Assembly (NCBI GenBank): GCA_025617745.1
Contig: CM046853.1
Span: 33,798,625 to 33,862,624, forward strand
DNA: 64,000 bases
Direction of reading: 5' to 3'
From: Heliocidaris erythrogramma
Taxonomy: Eukaryota > Echinodermata > Echinoidea > Camarodonta > Echinometridae
Of the stretch, positions 1 to 11,402 are shown one piece after another. Both the position numbers and the translations under genes were made by a program. The notes beneath the pieces were generated by a model, which saw nothing but the letters and a program-made list of their open reading frames with translations, made no database searches and was not told the origin of the DNA. The first letter of the stretch is position 1, and each line of letters starts with the position of its first letter.

Positions 1-2540
1 ACTTAGGTTTCCTAATAAATTGGGAAAAGTCAGAGTCGATTCCTAGACGCTGACCAGTTTTTCTGGGGGCAGTGTTAGATATTCAGAATCAATTGGCTCG
101 GCCCAGTCGAGACAGAATACTCACTATTGTCTCAGCGGCTCGCAGGCTGATGCTGGCCTGAACGGTCAGGGCCAGGCAGTGGCTTCAGTTCAAGAGTGTC
201 GGCTCCTTATGAGACCTTTTCAAAGGCATCTCCTCAGGTTTTACAAACCGTGCAGGGATTCTCTCTTGGTCTGGATTCCAGTACCAGTAGAAATCAAATC
301 CCTTCTCTCCCGTTGGACGAATGCAGAGTTTCTCGCGAGAGGCAAACCCTTCCGTACCCCCCTTCGGTCGATCTCAGTCTCGACAGATGCCTCTCGGCTA
401 GGTTGGGGCGGACATTGCAAAGGCAGTACGGTTTCGGGGGATTGGTCTCATCTTGGGACTCTACCCCATATCAATGTCCTGGAATTCATGGCAGTTTTCT
501 TAACTCTGCTTCACTTCAGAAGACGACATTTCAGTCGTTCAGTTCTGATTCTTACGGACAATGTCACAGTTGCGGCTTATATCAATCGGCAGGGAGGCAC
601 TCGTTCTGCCACCCTGGATGCCTCAGCAGCGCAACTGTGGAAGTGGTGTCGTCACATGGCGATCATGCCTGTTGCCTCTTTCATCCCCGGTCAGAAAAAC
701 CTCATTGCGGTCTTCCTATCCCGGGGCAGGTGTCTTCCATCAGAATGGAAGCTCCATCCAGAGGTCTTTTCCCTTATTTACAATTGCTGGGGTCCGCTAG
801 AGGTGGACTTATTTGCGCTCTCAACCACCAGATTCCGAGGTACTGCTCCCGTGTTCGCGACCGGGAGGCTTGGGCCCTGGATGCATTTGCCTTTCCTCCC
901 TTCCAGCTGATTCTGCGAGTCTTGCAGAAGATCAGGGAAGATGGGGCTCGTGTGCTTGTAATAGCTCCCTTTTGGCCCGGGAGGAATTGGTTCCCAGAGT
1001 TAGTGAGCCTTCTGGTGGCTCAACCGTTTCTTCTTCCGTTGAGACCGGATCTGGTGTCGCAACCCCTTTCGGGGATTCTTCACCACAGTCCAGCGTCCCT
1101 TCATTTGACTGCCTGGCCCCTATCGGGGAATCTGCGAGACAGTCAGGTCTTTCTGAAAGGGCCACAGATTTTGTAATGTCCAGTCGTAGGGTTTCTACTA
1201 GGGAAATTTACAATTCCGTCTTTCAGCCTTTTCTCAATGGTGTAAGGCACGGGATCAAACCCCGTCTAAGGCTCCTGTTGGTTCGATTGCGGATTTTTCT
1301 AATCTCGCTGTTTAACAAAGGAAGGTCTATCTCTACTATCCGAGGCTACCGGTCTGCGATCGGTGCCATTCATTCGAGGTTTCCGGATGGCTCGGGGATT
1401 TCTAATTCCCCGCTGTTGAGTGGATTAATTCGGTCTTTCTTTCTGAAACGTCCCCCTCGTACTCAATTAGTCCCGTCTTAGAGTTTGCCTCGGGTTCTAG
1501 AAGCCCTGGCTAAGCCTCCTTTCGAACCGTTATGTGAAGCTTAGCTTCACCATCTTACGTTGAAGACGCTCTTTTTGGTAGCCATTGCCTCTGGTCAGAG
1601 GCGCAGTACCCTTCATGCCCTCTGTCTTACTCCCGGTCATGTTCGTTGGGAGAGAAAAGGTGTCAGATTGATTCCTAAAGCTTCTTTCATTGCCGAGAAC
1701 CAGACGGCTTCTTCTGGCCCTGTTGAAGTTTTTCTTTGTCCACTATCTGACTTCTCGTCAGTGCGCGAGGACAAGGTTTTGTGTCCTGTTAGAGCTCTTA
1801 AATGGTATATTGATAGGACTAAGACACGTCGCAAAGATGATCAGTTGTTTCTGATCACTCGAGAGCCCTTTTCTCCTGCTTCTCTTGATTCCATTTCGAG
1901 ATGGATTGTTGAAGCTATTCGGGCCGCTGGCCCAGAGGCTCTCCTATCAGATAGTAAGCCCCATGCTCATGACACTCGTAGTGTTAGCACTTCTTGGGCC
2001 CTTTTTCAAGGCGTGACGCTTAATGATATTTTGAGGGCTATTGGCGTTCGCCCAATTCCTTCATTTCTTGCTACCTTAGGGATGTCCCTGCAGGTGAGGA
2101 ATTATTTGCGTCAGCCACCTTGAAGGCGGCGGTGTCTTCTCTGTAATCCTGTTCCCTTCTTCACTTAAAACATGCCACCCGGTTTGAATGGGTGCTAGTC
2201 TATCATAATAGGTAGGTATATATGATTTATTGAAGTAAATTTGTAAAATCATTTACTAGATAAATCTTTATACTTATGACCCTCCCTCCTTCCCCTCGCC
2301 TTGCAAGCAACATGTTTTATTACTTGGGGTTGCTCGCAATAGAGGAAGATGGCCGTTGCGTATTACTGCGGGTGAGTGGCGAAGGGGATAACAATGGGAT
2401 TACGGGGGTGCGCACAATATTGTGACTCATTTGTGTTAAAATTCTCGAACGGTTAGCGTAGTCAAGCGACTAGCATAATAGGTAGGTATATAGATTTATC
2501 TAGTAAATAAGAAAATCAGTGCTGATTTTACAAATTTGTG
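1..2540 (+). mobile_element. DIRS-like tyrosine-recombinase retrotransposon, 3' part (fossil)
   Basis: A 5'-incomplete DIRS-family element whose beginning lies outside the window. In order it shows the end of a reverse transcriptase (LGFLIN-like motif at the very start), an RNase H region (about 350-720, with STDAS and LTDN motifs), a following spacer region, and a DIRS-type tyrosine recombinase (about 1150-2120). After the coding part come terminal-type inverted repeats: a segment around 2200-2262 is repeated, partly inverted, around 2470-2535 (shared words ATAATAGGTAGGTATATA and TTTATCTAGTAAAT). That is the end structure expected of DIRS elements. The copy looks broken and old. It lies downstream of the last visible exon of the SULT gene ending at 3693, so it sits either in a long intron or beyond a truncated gene. 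Confidence 0.85.
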
Positions 2541-2870
2541 AGAAAAGGAGCATACAACACCCCATTTTTCATGATAATACAGATAACAAAAAAGAAGAAG
2601 TCCATTTCCAACACATCAAAGCTATTACATTTTGAAATGTTCACGAACATAGTTGAATTGTTCATCAATCTGAGAAATGATCAACGTTTAGTATTGAAAA
2701 AAGTGAGAAAATTATGTTGATTTTCTATGCTTACGGTGGTACGAATAACAGTACTGTAAATACATGTATCATCTTAAAGGGCAATCCATCCAACCTTGGT
2801 AATACGTTGATTTTGTGTGAAAACAGAAAAATAAGAAAAACAGGATGGTGAAAGTTTGAAAGAAATCGGA

Positions 2871-3285
2871 CAACGACTAAGAAAGTTATGGATGTTTGAA
2901 AAATGAGATCACTACTTCTATGCGAATTTCAAATTGGCAAATTGGTGAGTCGATTGTGACATTTTTGTGGACAACTCTCCCATTTGTCGTATACAAAAAA
3001 ATATCATTAATCTGTGGTTTTCTTCGAGGCGCTTTTACCATCAGGGCAGTACTCAAAATATGTTGGGGATAGCACATTGTTATAGGTCCTCATGAAAGAA
3101 AAGGATCCGACTGAGTAATACATTTTTGAAAAAAGGTGACATTTTAGTCATTTTGTGTGTTGGAGCGAATGGGGGAGTTGTCCACAGCTACATCATAGTG
3201 ACATTACATATTCGGCCAATCTGAAATTCCGATATGTATAGTGATTACAACTTTCAAAAATTCATAACTTTCTTACGAGAAGAGA
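2871..3285. repeat. Degenerate inverted-repeat (MITE-like) element
   Basis: A left arm at about 2871-2990 and a right arm at about 3168-3285 are imperfect reverse complements. Both carry AAGAAAGTTATG next to TTTGAAA, a TGACAT box and GTGGACAACTC.CCCATT towards the loop. The arms diverge enough to suggest an old copy. No coding region is seen between 2540 and 3540; this element and unrecognised AT-rich sequence fill it. Confidence 0.6.
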
Positions 3286-3543
3286 AAATTCAAGGAATTA
3301 TTGCGTACCATTATTGTCACAACCAATTGTTTCCCCGTTACATTTCGGACTGATTATTCAACGTGTAATTGGAAAAATTAAATCGTAGCTGGGAACCAGG
3401 ATCTACGCTTCCAGCAAGAGTATTTGAAAACTCTCCTTAATCAAAAGTTCCAGAAAAGCCCGACTTATTGATAGGGATGGGGACTGACCATTACAGTTGC
3501 ATCAATATGCACCATGGACGTATATAATCTGAATGTTTCTATC

Positions 3544-3677
3544 CAGTCACACCTCCAAACCGACTCCTAACCGACTCCAAACCAACCGACTCTTTGCCAC
3601 TCGAAGCAATGTAATTTTTTGTTCGGTTTGTTTTCGGTCTGATGACAATATATAAGTCGGTCTTGTCGGTGTGACTG
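3544..3677. repeat. Small TIR element, CAGTCACACC family (copy 1)
   Basis: A 134-bp element bounded by a perfect 10-bp inverted repeat, CAGTCACACC at the left and GGTGTGACTG at the right. CCGACTC words repeat just inside. Related copies lie at 21001-21268 and 49588-49685. It starts about 16 nt inside the intron after exon 3 of SULT copy 1. Confidence 0.75.
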
Positions 3678-3692
3678 TGGTATTAGACTTAC

Positions 3693-6600
3693 CACCAGTC
3701 ATCACATCCTGGAGGATTTGGGGGAACCCCCCAGGTAATGGGAGAGTTTTCTCGGTGAACCTGGCCAAAGACGTCGCCATATCCTTAGGATTGCGTGCAA
3801 CATACAACACCTTTCAACAACAATAATAACAAAAGTACAGATGAGATGCCCATTACTACATGCTGTAATAATTAACATCAGTGGCAGATTGAGGGGGCAC
3901 AGGGGGTACATGCCCAAAGGCCACATTTTATCTAGCATGTCTTAAGTGCACAGAGACTGGGTTGCATTTATGCCTTCGCTTTTTTCAAAAATCAAGAAAA
4001 GAGCCCTTCCCGTAGTAGAATTAGTGCCCCTCCTGAGATAAAATTGCCAACATTTTTTTCAATCTGATGTGCTCTTGGTTTATATCCGTTAATAAGAAAA
4101 CTTGATGCCCCTTTATTTAGTTACTTGGCCATACATCTTTTTTCTTTTTTGTTTGTTGTTTTATGTTCCATTATGGCGGCCGATAAACCAAATGCGGATC
4201 TTCTAGAGTAGGCCTACTTACGATGAATTTTCCCCCTAAAAAGTCCATAATCCACACTTAAAAGGTTATTAATACAGTGGAACCTCGTTATAACAAACTC
4301 CTTGGGAGTTCGGACCACAGAAATTACCTTGTTATATCGGAAACTTGTTATATCAGGGTGAAAAAAAATAATATAATACTAAGGAGTGAGACCAGCAAAA
4401 TTACCTTCTTATAATGAAAGTTTGTTGTAACAGTGTTCTTTATATGAGAACCTCCAAAGAGTAACAAGTAGGCCTAAGGCATAGACGATGAATCCATTAA
4501 TAAAGAAAAAAACAATGCTCTTATAAAGTATGATTTGATTGTAATGGTATTCTGTACCACGTTCTTGTAGGTGCCTCTTCCCCCTGCCAAATAACGCCCT
4601 TTTGGACGATGCCCTTCCAATTTTGAAGAAAAAAAATTATTACGCCGCCCCTGTATATATATACGTCTGGAGATGATAATCCTTTTTGGGGTTTCTAGGT
4701 TAAATTTTTAACACGCTAAACTTCTACCCGAGCTTTGTTCAATATAGAAATTATTCCCTAATTTCTCAATTTTTTCAGTCGAATCAGGCTGATAAAATTA
4801 GGATTTAAAAAAATCTTGCATGAACGCACCTTAAATCACACCACCAAAGTTTACCGGTATCGGGGGGGGGGGGGGGAGGGGCACTCCGAAGGCTCGTTTT
4901 TTCCGAAAATTATGTAGGTTCACTTTCGGAGATATGAACCTTCGGAATTATTATGAGCTCTAATCATAGGCTTTAATTCATTTACGGATTCATAAATCCT
5001 ATGTCACTTTCGGAACTACGAACCATCGGAAAAACGACATGTAAACGTTAAATCACTGCTTACTTTTGCCTTCTTCTCAATGTCTGGTGGCAGACACTGG
5101 AAGGGCAGATGGGTGACGATGAGCCGCGGGGATGGTGCCTTCTTAATCACGTCAATGAAAGGTGGTTGTTGACGCAGGTGTTCAGGAAGTTGACTTTGAG
5201 ATTGTCCTTGAGGTTGACCTTGAAGTTGACCATCTGGTGAAGGAGATGGGGCAAGAGGTCGGTCTACCAGCAGCATTGCCACGGTACTCATAGACGTGAG
5301 TCGGTTGATCTTGAGGGGATCACCGTCACCGATGATGAGGGAAACAATCTCCATGGCAAAATGGGTGCCTTGCAAATTAGAAACATGGGCCGGGATTTAT
5401 ACAAGCGTACTGTAATCTTAGCACATGGTCCGGTAACACAGAGTTGATTGATTGATTGTATTATGATTAATTTTTGCGATTAATAGCATTGATCACTATG
5501 TCAAATTAATAGCAAAAAATCAATCGTTACGATCAATCGCTAAGCTTTGTGAGGCGGGGCCCAGGTGGAAATGGGGAGATTTGTTCCACTCGTTTATAAT
5601 GCACTGCACACAGAGAAATTTTTACAAAAATTATGTAAAAAGTTATGTTAATAGGAACTCCATAACTTTTTTGTAAAATTTACATAACAAAATGTTTTAC
5701 AAAAATTAAGTAAAAAATTACGTTAAATAGGAACTCCATAACTTTTTTGTAAAATTTACTTAACAAAATGTTTTACCAAAATTATGTAAATTGTTTTGTT
5801 AAATAGGAACTTGTGTAAATTTTAGCTAACAAAATATTCGACGATAATTATGTAAAATGTCATGTTAAATATAGATACTTAAAATTCATGTGTAAATTTT
5901 ACCTAACAAACAATTCCACACATGTATTAATTATGTGGTTGGGCAAATTCAGTTGCCCAATTGTTTCCTTTTTCCTCCAACCTAGGTTACAAAAAATTAA
6001 ACCTGCTTGTTACGTCTTTTTGGGTTTTAACTTATCATTCCTAATTCCTAACATATCCTACTTTAAGCTATCCTATCCTATATCTTAACCTATCCTATCC
6101 TAGTCCTATCCTATCTAGTTGATACAATCTAGTGCAAACTTTTATATACCCCTTATAATTTTTTTATGCATTTGGTGACAGTTAGTGAAATCGGGCCACC
6201 CCAAACCATACGCTACTAAAAATCATGAATATTCATATAAGTGTTTTCCCCAATATTGGGGGAAAAGTACGAAAATGCATATTTTACAAAACCATTTGCA
6301 AAACATTTTACTTAATGACGACAAATTACATTGTGCATGTTAAATAAACTTAACGAAATGGGCAATATTGCAAAATCTTTATGAAGAAATATCTTACAGC
6401 GTTATTTTGCAAGATTTGTTCAGTCAGTTTTACATAACTGTGTATCAAAATCATGTTAATGTCAACTGACATTCGTAAAATGTATTTTATACACAATAGT
6501 TTACAAAACATTTCACTTAATGATGACTTATAACATCTGCATGATAATATTCCCTTTAAAAATACTTGTACTTAACACATTTTACATAATAGGAATTTCT

Positions 6601-7529
6601 TTTGCAAAATGAATTTTACTTAAATAGTGCTAAGTAAATGTTACATAAAATTTCACATTTTGCATGACACATAATATGCGAAATGTAATTCATTACAAAT
6701 ATTTAGTAAAATACTACATAAAAACATTCATTTCAGACAATTTTACATATATTAAGTAAAAATTTTACAAAAGGAAGTTTACATAATGAAATATTAAGTA
6801 AATATTTCTCTGTGTGTGGCATCAACAAGTGTCAACCCCCTCGTCCAATACAAATTACAGTATTAATGTGTAACCACATAAACAAATAAAAATACTGTCA
6901 ACATGAAACCAATTTCTCATTTTCATTTCATGACTGGATTCATTTCGTTTATTCATTTCTTTCAGAATTATATTAATTTTGTCATTTCAAAAAATAAAAG
7001 AGCTTTACACTCGGTGCTTCATAAATAAGTGGACTAGCTTACTAAGGTAACATTTAGTCCACCTTTACGAATTCGAGACATGGAATTTTAATAACTCCCA
7101 GTTTGTTTTGCATTATTGAAATTCGCTGTAATTATAAAGACGATTGTTAACTATAACTACACTGAATCATCTGAAACAAAATACTTAAGATTATAAAACA
7201 GTAATCTCATCAATACTTTTCTGTTAGCGAAGGTTTGTTGGAAGCTATGATTTTAATTTAAGTATCATTTTAAGTCATGAACTATGATTATTTGCATTGG
7301 GATGCAATAATGGCGGATCAAGGCTTCTCTTAAACAAAATATTGGAATATTTACCTGACTTCGGATACGTGTTGATCCAAACATCGTCGGGTCGGACATC
7401 GAAGGTCTTCAGTTCGTCGAGGCTTTCTCTGAGGACAAGGTTTGGGAACCTAATGCCTTCGTACTCGTAGCTGCCCATGAAATCAAATGTCTCCTTTGGT
7501 GCATCCCGCTCTGTCTTCACGTCAGCCAT
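3693..7529 (-). CDS. Cytosolic sulfotransferase copy 1 (partial: exons 1-3 visible)
   Basis: PAPS-dependent sulfotransferase of the SULT family, which transfers sulfate from PAPS to hydroxyl or amine groups of small molecules in the cytosol. Visible exons on the minus strand are 7529-7355 (ATG, 58 codons plus one base), 5368-5064 and 3810-3693, all with GT/AG borders and the same phases (1, 0, 1) as the two complete paralogues. Exon 1 ends in the 5'-phosphosulfate loop TYPKSG. Exon 2 starts GTHFAMEIVS and carries THLPFQCLPP, whose His is in the catalytic position. Exon 3 has VLYVARNPKDMATS, the 3'-phosphate-binding Arg/Ser segment. A Gln-rich stretch (repeats of GQ, SQ and QP) in exon 2 is longer than in the other copies. 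Exons 4-6 are absent from the remaining 3.7 kb, so the gene either has a very long third intron or is truncated. The open exons suggest a recently live gene. Confidence 0.88.
4275..4450. repeat. Possible pogo/Tigger-like non-autonomous element
   Basis: Starts with CAGTGGAACCTCGTTATAAC, a terminus typical of pogo/Tigger-type elements. It continues with repeated GTTATATC and GTTATAAC words and a 'ttcggaccacagaaatt' segment usual in such MITEs. The right terminus is degenerate, so the right border is approximate. It lies in intron 2 of SULT copy 1. The rest of 3830-4860 holds nothing I recognise. Confidence 0.55.
4870..5047. repeat. TTCCGAA-family TIR element (small copy 1)
   Basis: A short element with inverted ends of the kind CCGAAGG.TCGTTTTTTCCGAA (left) and TTCGGAA..ACGAACC.TCGGAAAAACGACATG (right). 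It is the same family as the 4.2-kb insertion at 12984-17202, ending in the same CGACATGTAA motif. A poly-G tract precedes it. Its right end lies 15 nt from the 5' splice site of SULT copy 1 exon 2 (donor GT at 5063-5062). Confidence 0.7.
5607..6816. repeat. TIR element filled with TTTACATAA/TTATGTAAA repeats
   Basis: Bounded by CACACAGAGAAAT.TTTAC at the left and its reverse complement at the right (GTAAATATTTCTCTGTGTG). The left 300 bp holds about four copies of a roughly 75-80 bp tandem unit containing AATAGGAACTCCATAACTTT. The remaining interior is a decayed field of TTTACATAA, TTATGTAAA and GTAAAAT words on both strands. It has no coding capacity. It sits in intron 1 of SULT copy 1. Confidence 0.7.
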
Positions 7530-7687
7530 CTAAGATGGGAAGAGAAGGTTATATAATTATGTTCTGTTTGTTTGTTTTTAAGAACAGTGTAAAAAATATT
7601 GATATCAATATCAAAATATACATGGAAAATTATAGATATGATGTAAACATGGCGGATAGCCCAGTATGAAATGGACTATCCGACATA

Positions 7688-7844
7688 GCAGGGAGGATCC
7701 AGGATTATGTAAAAGAGGGGGCCGAGAGTCGGAAAAGTACACAATTAAGGAGGTATTTTTTCATATTGTGTAACTTAAGGTATGCCAGTTGAGTTTCAAA
7801 GGGGGGGGGGGGGGGGCGATTAGGCCCCCTGGATCCGCCCCTGC
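7688..7844. repeat. GGATCCAGG MITE (copy 1)
   Basis: Inverted ends GCAGGGAGGATCCAGGA and CCTGGATCCGCCCCTGC flank a G-rich centre with a poly-G tract at 7800-7816. It lies upstream of SULT copy 1. A second copy is at 8598-8779. Confidence 0.7.
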
Positions 7845-8597
7845 ATAGTAATTCATATAACGAATGATAAAGATATAATGAGATAAGGAATGGGGCGGGT
7901 ATAGACAAATACTGAATTAAGATAAGGAAGAAGAGTAGTTATGGCGGAAAATGAAGTTATGTAATTGTCAACGACTGTGCATGTGAGATTGGAAAATACA
8001 AAGTAAAACGAATTCTGAGGAAAGCTGTCATGAATTATCTTGCTGCATGGATTAAGAGCGTATTGAGTTCCCTTCTAAATTTATGAATATATAGGCCTGC
8101 TACAAAATAGTCTTATACGTAGACTGAAATCACAACTTACGAGACCGAAATACTAAATATAATTATACGATTTCTTAATTTTTAGTTTGAAGAGATCGGA
8201 GATACCTAAATGATGAGCCCTGTGTGTTTCAAAGAGATATATATCACATAAAAAGTTTACCCAACTTTAAAAAGGAAAATCACACACAAAAAACCCCAGG
8301 TGTACTTACTGTGAATGTATACGTGCTCCGTGTTAGTTAGATGAAGTGATCTGTTTTTTTGTGTGCACATTCGTACACTGCAAGTATACACAAACACAGT
8401 GCCACTTGTAAAATAGACTTTGAATGACTCAACTAAATCTATTTTCAGTTCTGTTCGTACTACGAACTATAGTATCTAAACATAAGAGATTAAATGGTAA
8501 GTTCAAATATCGGTTTGTATACTACCTGTTTCTCTTAATATTTAAATATCATCATTATAGCTAACATCAATCTATGTGGTTTTTAGTCGCGGTCATG

Positions 8598-8779
8598 AGA
8601 GTGGATCCAGGATTTGTAAAAATAGGGGGCGCCACATGGGGGGGGGGGGGGGAAATAAGAAAAGGGGGGGGGGGGGTCACCCAGAAAAAATCTTTATCGT
8701 TCCTGATATGGGAGTTAGCCTAAAGATAGAGGGGCCGTAACCCCTCTTTCGCCCCCCCCCCCTTGGATTCGCTCCTGAG
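8598..8779. repeat. GGATCCAGG MITE (copy 2)
   Basis: Same family as 7688-7844. It begins GAGTGGATCCAGGATTTGTA and ends CTTGGATTCGCTCCTGAGT, with three poly-G/C tracts inside. Between 7845 and 8597 no gene or repeat is recognised. Confidence 0.65.
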
Positions 8780-8936
8780 TGAGTTGACTGAAGATACGGA
8801 CAATGATCCCACTCCAAACATTCCTCCAAGTTCTCAATCCTTCAGGCCTTATCCTTTCCTCTGACCATCCTCTGCCATTCCCTATTCTCACCCTCGCTTA
8901 CATTTTTTATTTGGTACCGGTCTTGTTTTTTTTTTA

Positions 8937-9135
8937 AGGTGCATACTTCAGAAAGTTCCTTGATCCAAAGGTTCATTGATTCGAAGATTAAGTTTTCCGA
9001 TGGTTCGTAATTCCGAAGGTTCCTAATTCCGAAATAGAAATAGGTTTCACGATTCCGAAATATGATATAGAACCCTACATCATTTTCGGAAGAACGAACC
9101 TTCGGAATTATGAACATTGGGGAAAACGATTGCCT
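8937..9135. repeat. TTCCGAA-family TIR element (small copy 2)
   Basis: Several TTCCGAAGGTTC and GATTCCGAAATA words on the left and CGGAAGAACGAACCTTCGGAATTATGAAC on the right form imperfect inverted arms. It is a degenerate relative of the 12984-17202 element. A CT-rich low-complexity stretch follows (about 9230-9320). Confidence 0.55.
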
Positions 9136-9399
9136 CTCCCCTCTAAATTAGTTTGATTTGTAAATTACTATTCCTTGACCTCTTTCTTTCTTTTGTTATT
9201 TTAATTAAATGATTTTCTTTCCCCGTCACTTCCCGTTCTATTACTCTCCCTCCCATTCTCTTTTTCCTCTGTCTTTCTTTCTCTCTCTCTCTCCCTTTCT
9301 CTCATTTCTCCTCACGGCACTCAGTCTCTTTGTATTTCAATCTCTTCTCTTATTCTTCTACAGCATCCAATAGTCCATTAGGCATGTAAAGGGATTCTT

Positions 9400-9935
9400 T
9401 CTACCTCAACTCAATTTTAAATCGTTTGCAACGGCTACAAAATTAGGCTGCTATAAATTGGTGCTTCAGATTTCAAGTCGAGGGACAACCCATCTTAGCC
9501 ACTTTTGAACTTATTGCGTTGGCTTCCTTTGAAACAATGGATTTTTTTGTATATTTACTCTTGTTTGTATATAAAATCCTTAATAATCAAGCTCCCAAAT
9601 ATTTGGATACCTGTTTGAATTTATATACATCTACCGTATGACTGAGGGCATCCAGTGATCCCCTCCGTCTCACATATTCAGTTACTCCCTTGGCTGATAG
9701 GACATTTACCGTATCTGCTTCAAAATACTAGAATGATTTACCACTTACAATCAGACAGTCTTCATCAGCCAATGCCTTCAAAATGGCCTTAAAAACACAT
9801 CTCTTTAGCAGTTTGCAGTTGTAACGTTGTTTTTCTTACTACAAGTATTTTTAATTGTTTGAATTTATTGTAGCACTTTGGGCCTCATGGGAAAAGTGGG
9901 GTATAAGTAATAATGATAATAAATAATGATAAAAA
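9400..9935 (+). mobile_element. L2/CR1-type LINE, 3' end fragment
   Basis: Translation in one frame gives the C-terminal tail of a LINE ORF2: YKILNNQAPKYLDTCL, then LTYSVTPLADRTFTVSA, then NAFKMALKTHLFSSLQL. This is the usual end of L2/CR1 polymerases. A 3' UTR follows with GTAGCACTTTGGGCCTCATGGGAAAAG and a TAATGATAATAAATAATGA tail, typical of L2-like elements. At least two stop codons interrupt it, and the reverse-transcriptase core is missing, so it is a 5'-truncated dead copy. 9936-10340 holds AT-rich sequence without recognisable content. Confidence 0.8.
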
Positions 9936-10773
9936 GGAAGCAAAAATTTAAACAGAATATAAGCTTAGTGATGTCTCTACAATTAAAGTTACTTAAAGAA
10001 AATTATTCTCTTTCAAAAAGACAATATTCAGTTGTCTAATAAAAAAAAATCAATGTTTTCTATCAATCATGATTATAAATTTTTAAGTAAAAAAGAAAAT
10101 TCAGCATTCAAAATTATGTTATGGTAACAATTTCAACAAAATTTGCATTGTGTATTGTACATTCAGTTGCATAACTATGATATTCAAATACATATATGTT
10201 ATTAGAAAATGAACCTTGCAGAGAAACAGTAAACGATACATAAGACGTATCACAGAGTAACACAGCTGAGGTATAGGTAACTCACAAAAGCAAATCAACA
10301 GTCGCCGGCTATAGAGGCAATGTCGTATCTAGGGGTCATGTAGCCTTTTGACAAGGCCCTCGTGACTTGGCTATTTTTCTCGGCAAGTCAGCTAGTAGTG
10401 GCTGCATAACAAGACTAGCCGCCCACCCCGGTGAATGCGCGAGCGAGCGACGTGAGTCCGAGGGCCTTTTGGAACCTGGCCTGTATTGCTTATGTTATCC
10501 TTTGTTCCTAGCGAGGATCTGCTACCTTATAGGTAGTAGCCAATCAGCAAACGTATCTTCGCATGACGTCAGCATACATTTGGTATGCAAATTCGCCTTC
10601 ATCTCGAGCTACCGCGGCCCGTGCAAGCTACTAGTACATCAATCATGGAAAGCAAGCCCCGCAGATACCGTTGTGATTGGTCGATAATCCTCGGTAGGCG
10701 TGTTAGCATACGAATGTCAACTCGTGAATAATTCATATCGGACGATGGAAACCCAGGTTCCAAAAGGCCTAAA

Positions 10774-11022
10774 CACTATGAACATGACGAACAAAGAAGC
10801 GGACAATTTATGCTGCTCCTCATTGTACCCTTCACAATTGCACTGGTTAACAAAAGAACATCCATTCATTGCTATCCTGTAAAAATATGTAGAACAGGTG
10901 TCACATAATAGCAGTGAAGGGATGTCCTTTTGTTTACTAGAGCTATTGTGGAGGGTACAATGAGGAGCTGCATAAATTGTCCGCTCTCTTTGTCAACGTA
11001 AAGTACAAAAAAGTTCATAGTG
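10774..11022. mobile_element. CACTA (EnSpm-type) MITE, copy A
   Basis: A 249-bp element with ends CACTATGAACATGACGAACA and GTTCATAGTG. It is flanked by the 3-bp target duplication AAA (10771-10773, 11023-11025). The related element at 22178-22787 shows the unoccupied site with a single AAA. CACTA termini plus a 3-bp duplication identify the CACTA group. GCGGACAATTTATGC and its complement lie inside both ends. Confidence 0.9.
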
Positions 11023-11051
11023 AAAGTCGCTCGATCGCGCGTTCACCCGGG

Positions 11052-11402
11052 CGCGTGTTATTTTTTGGTAACCAAGCCTAGGCAGATTTCGCATTTTTTC
11101 ATACTAATACGGTTTATTCCGTCAAGACTAATCGGCATGAATATTCATGAAAACGAATTTTAGCTATATAATAAAACGAGCAAGGGCATCGAGCAGCTGT
11201 TCTGTGTGGCGCAATCGGATAATCCAGTCCTCTCTTGGTGAAGGAACCATGAGTTCGAACCTCGGCAGAAGATTATATTACGAAATTTTCTTTTGCTTAT
11301 TAGGGTTAGGGTTTAGAAAATACAAGTCCGATACTTGTAGTCTGTTTCAAAGTCTTCAAAAAGGGGTTTCTGCCTAGGCTTGGTTACAAAAAAAAAAGAC
11401 GC
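11052..11402. mobile_element. TIR element with 8-bp target duplication carrying a tRNA-Arg-like segment
   Basis: A 351-bp insertion flanked by CACCCGGG on both sides (11044-11051, 11403-11410). The other TAGCC copy has a single CACCCGGG-type site. The inverted ends are GCGT, then T-rich, then GTAACCAAGCCTAGGCAGA. Inside, at about 11203-11272, is a tRNA-like stretch with an A-box-like GTGGCGCAATCGGATAA and a B-box-like GAGTTCGAACCTC, resembling tRNA-Arg. The element therefore looks like a TIR transposon that contains a pol III promoter-like unit. Confidence 0.75.

Noticed and set aside
10367-10882. Open frames, one (MLAYECQLVNNSYRT) found again at 22376 on the minus strand
   Set aside because: The frame recurs only because both lie in copies of the same TAGCC transposon; it does not stay open over any conserved domain.
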